NCBI GenBank assembly: GCA_015067255.1
Contig: SVMS01000017.1
Location: forward strand, 1 to 44,445
Reading direction: 5' to 3'
DNA length: 44,445 bases
Origin: Oscillospiraceae bacterium
GTDB taxonomy: Bacteria > Bacillota > Clostridia > Oscillospirales > SIG519
Shown here: positions 43,261 to 44,445 of the stretch, one piece after another
How positions within the stretch are numbered: position 1 is the first letter of the stretch
Layout of the letters: the number at the start of each line of letters is the position of its first letter
Made by a program: the position numbers and the translations under genes
Notes under the pieces: model-generated
Told to the model about the DNA's origin: nothing
Database searches by the model: none
What the model saw: only the letters and a program-made list of their open reading frames with translations

Positions 43261-44142
43261 TTAACCCATTAACGCTATAATGTTCTCGTCAGAATATTCA
43301 ATCTCTTCCGAAATAATACTTGCCAATGTTGCAATTTCTTGTAAAGTCTTTGCTTTTTCAGAGCATATCAAAGAAGCAAGAAGCCTCTCACAGAACAAGC
43401 AAAAGGCTAACCTGATACAAAAGTCCTCAGCATCAAAAGCTTCGGTACAGTGGCGGTAAACAAGATATGCAAGAAATCTTTTCAGATATTCATCAGCTTC
43501 CCGTCCGACAGGACGGCATTTTGACGAATAATTCATAAATAATTTTTTGTGCCTTATATCAAGATATTCGAGGTTGTTAAGTATTTCAAGCCAGTTACAG
43601 TCATTCCCTGCATTCACAGAATACCTGCGATAAATTTCATTAAGTCCTGAGGTGTAATCATTATGCAACACCGCATATATTTCACTACGCCATATACGTC
43701 CGTCAAAATCAGCATTATCTTCTTTTACATCAACATCGCCTATATACTCTGACTGTTCAAAATCCGACGAAGAAAGAATTACCCTTGCCGCCTCAATGCA
43801 CGACATACCGATACCAACCTCAGCAACGCTTGTATAATTATAAAATCTCGGGTGTTCACGGCATATATCGCAGAGATATTCCTCGCCTGCATTGATAATA
43901 ATTTTGCAAAATCCCTGTTTATCAAGATGGGGGCATCTTTCAGACTCATCAAGCTTAAAGTGAGGTGTATCTTCCATAGAAATACTGTCTCTGATGACTG
44001 TTCCATAATCATTTTTCATATTTTTATATTTTTCAACAGTATTCTTGTCAATATCAATTTCCCAACCGACACAGCAACTGTGCTCGCATTTATCTGCGAT
44101 GCATTTAAAATTTTTATAGTACACGGGAGCGTAAAGCTTCAT
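43261..44142 (-). CDS. FliB-like Cys-rich protein (flagellin lysine-N-methylase family)
   Basis: The family hallmark is a set of conserved Cys, here at residues 14, 19, 23, 24, 70, 79, 91 and 94. They occur in KCEHSCCVGW, RCPHLDKQGFCKI and LCDICREHPRFYNY and probably bind a metal or Fe-S cluster. Family members in Salmonella methylate lysines of flagellin. No flagellar gene is in the window, and many gut Clostridia without flagella carry homologues, so the target may differ. Length is 293 residues, shorter than the about 400 of Salmonella FliB. ATG with AAAGGAAAG; its own strong promoter. Confidence 0.85.
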   Translation of the reverse strand: MKLYAPVYYKNFKCIADKCEHSCCVGWEIDIDKNTVEKYKNMKNDYGTVIRDSISMEDTPHFKLDESERCPHLDKQGFCKIIINAGEEYLCDICREHPRFYNYTSVAEVGIGMSCIEAARVILSSSDFEQSEYIGDVDVKEDNADFDGRIWRSEIYAVLHNDYTSGLNEIYRRYSVNAGNDCNWLEILNNLEYLDIRHKKLFMNYSSKCRPVGREADEYLKRFLAYLVYRHCTEAFDAEDFCIRLAFCLFCERLLASLICSEKAKTLQEIATLASIISEEIEYSDENIIALMG

Positions 44143-44177
44143 ATTCTTTCCTTTATATCTGATAAATTTATGAGTAT

Positions 44178-44206
44178 ATTATAGTATAAATTCGTAATTT
44201 GTTCAA
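44178..44206 (-). promoter_or_regulatory. Promoter of the FliB-like gene
   Basis: The minus strand has TTGAAC (44201-44206), a 17-base spacer and TATAAT (44178-44183), 36 bases before the ATG at 44142. Near consensus. Confidence 0.75.
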
Positions 44207-44445
44207 CAAGTTTTGATTTCTTGTTTTTGATAAGTCTACAAAAAAGATGTTTTTACCGTTTTTGCGTATGAATTCGAACTCTCACATGAAATTCAAAATC
44301 ATCCGCGAAGCGGATACCTTCGGTACCGAAACTTGTCAAGAATTTCGGACAGATAAAAGAGTGAAAAATTGATTTGGTACTGAATAATTGATACCTGAAT
44401 GCAATCTTTCTGAATTGTAATACAATTCAATATATTCAACAATTT
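44207..44445. other. Non-coding end of window with short palindromes
   Basis: No ORF was recognised. Small hairpins are present: ATCCGC/GCGGAT (44301-44315), TACC/GGTA (44315-44325), CCGAAA/TTTCGG around 44326-44348 and GAATTG/CAATTC (about 44412-44428). They may belong to another short repeat cut by the window edge. Confidence 0.4.

Overview
The window looks like the chromosome of an anaerobic, gut-type member of the Clostridia, probably Oscillospiraceae/Ruminococcaceae-like. The grounds are low G+C, AAGGAGG-type ribosome sites with frequent TTG starts, a yaaL-bofA pair, a PASTA-bearing division PBP, a Rex redox repressor and a secreted protein with dockerin-like EF-hands. MurE carries the DNPR motif of meso-diaminopimelate ligases. 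The genus is inferred. I saw no tRNA, rRNA, CRISPR array, transposase or integrase gene.

Layout. Positions 1-14071 are a minus-strand division and cell-wall (dcw) cluster, read mraZ-rsmH-ftsL-PBP-murE-murF-mraY-ftsW-murG-murA-ftsQ-ftsZ. It has an extended -10 promoter before mraZ, a likely second promoter before ftsZ and a terminator after ftsZ. murD and murC are absent. Positions 14171-17865 hold a VWA-domain lipoprotein, an amidohydrolase, yaaL-bofA (plus) and a NUDIX hydrolase whose 3' end overlaps bofA. Positions 17946-18027 hold a promoter followed at once by a terminator, a possible tiny RNA. Positions 18049-22725 are a minus-strand envelope/nucleotide operon: AI-2E-family permease, CapA-like lipoprotein, TagA/WecG glycosyltransferase, ThyX and a DUF2156 protein. 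A lone MacB/LolD-type ABC ATPase follows, and divergent from it is a two-gene amino-sugar unit (GlmU acetyltransferase half plus NagA).

Positions 25482-28379 are a NitT/TauT-type ABC importer, with a 259-bp inverted-repeat element lying between permease and binding-protein genes. Next is an unlisted 40-residue Cys-rich peptide gene. Positions 28906-32654 are an aconitase-isocitrate dehydrogenase-rex operon with a Rex-like operator over its promoter, divergent from ftsK/spoIIIE. Positions 35149-37266 are rich in hairpins and terminal inverted repeats around an AAA ATPase/DUF4143 gene. Positions 37267-41143 are a two-gene secreted-protein operon with a strong promoter and a structured leader. 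A DUF4153 membrane protein and a FliB-like Cys-rich protein close the window.

The most unusual signal is a family of small elements with ends like ATAATGRTTRTAGTTWGTC. Copies lie at 22768-22831, 28713-28922, 35291-35504 and 36899-36995. Two outer ends bracket the AAA ATPase gene as a possible 1.5-kb composite (35503-36995). One copy supplies the stop codon of rex, and one completes a perfect -10 box.
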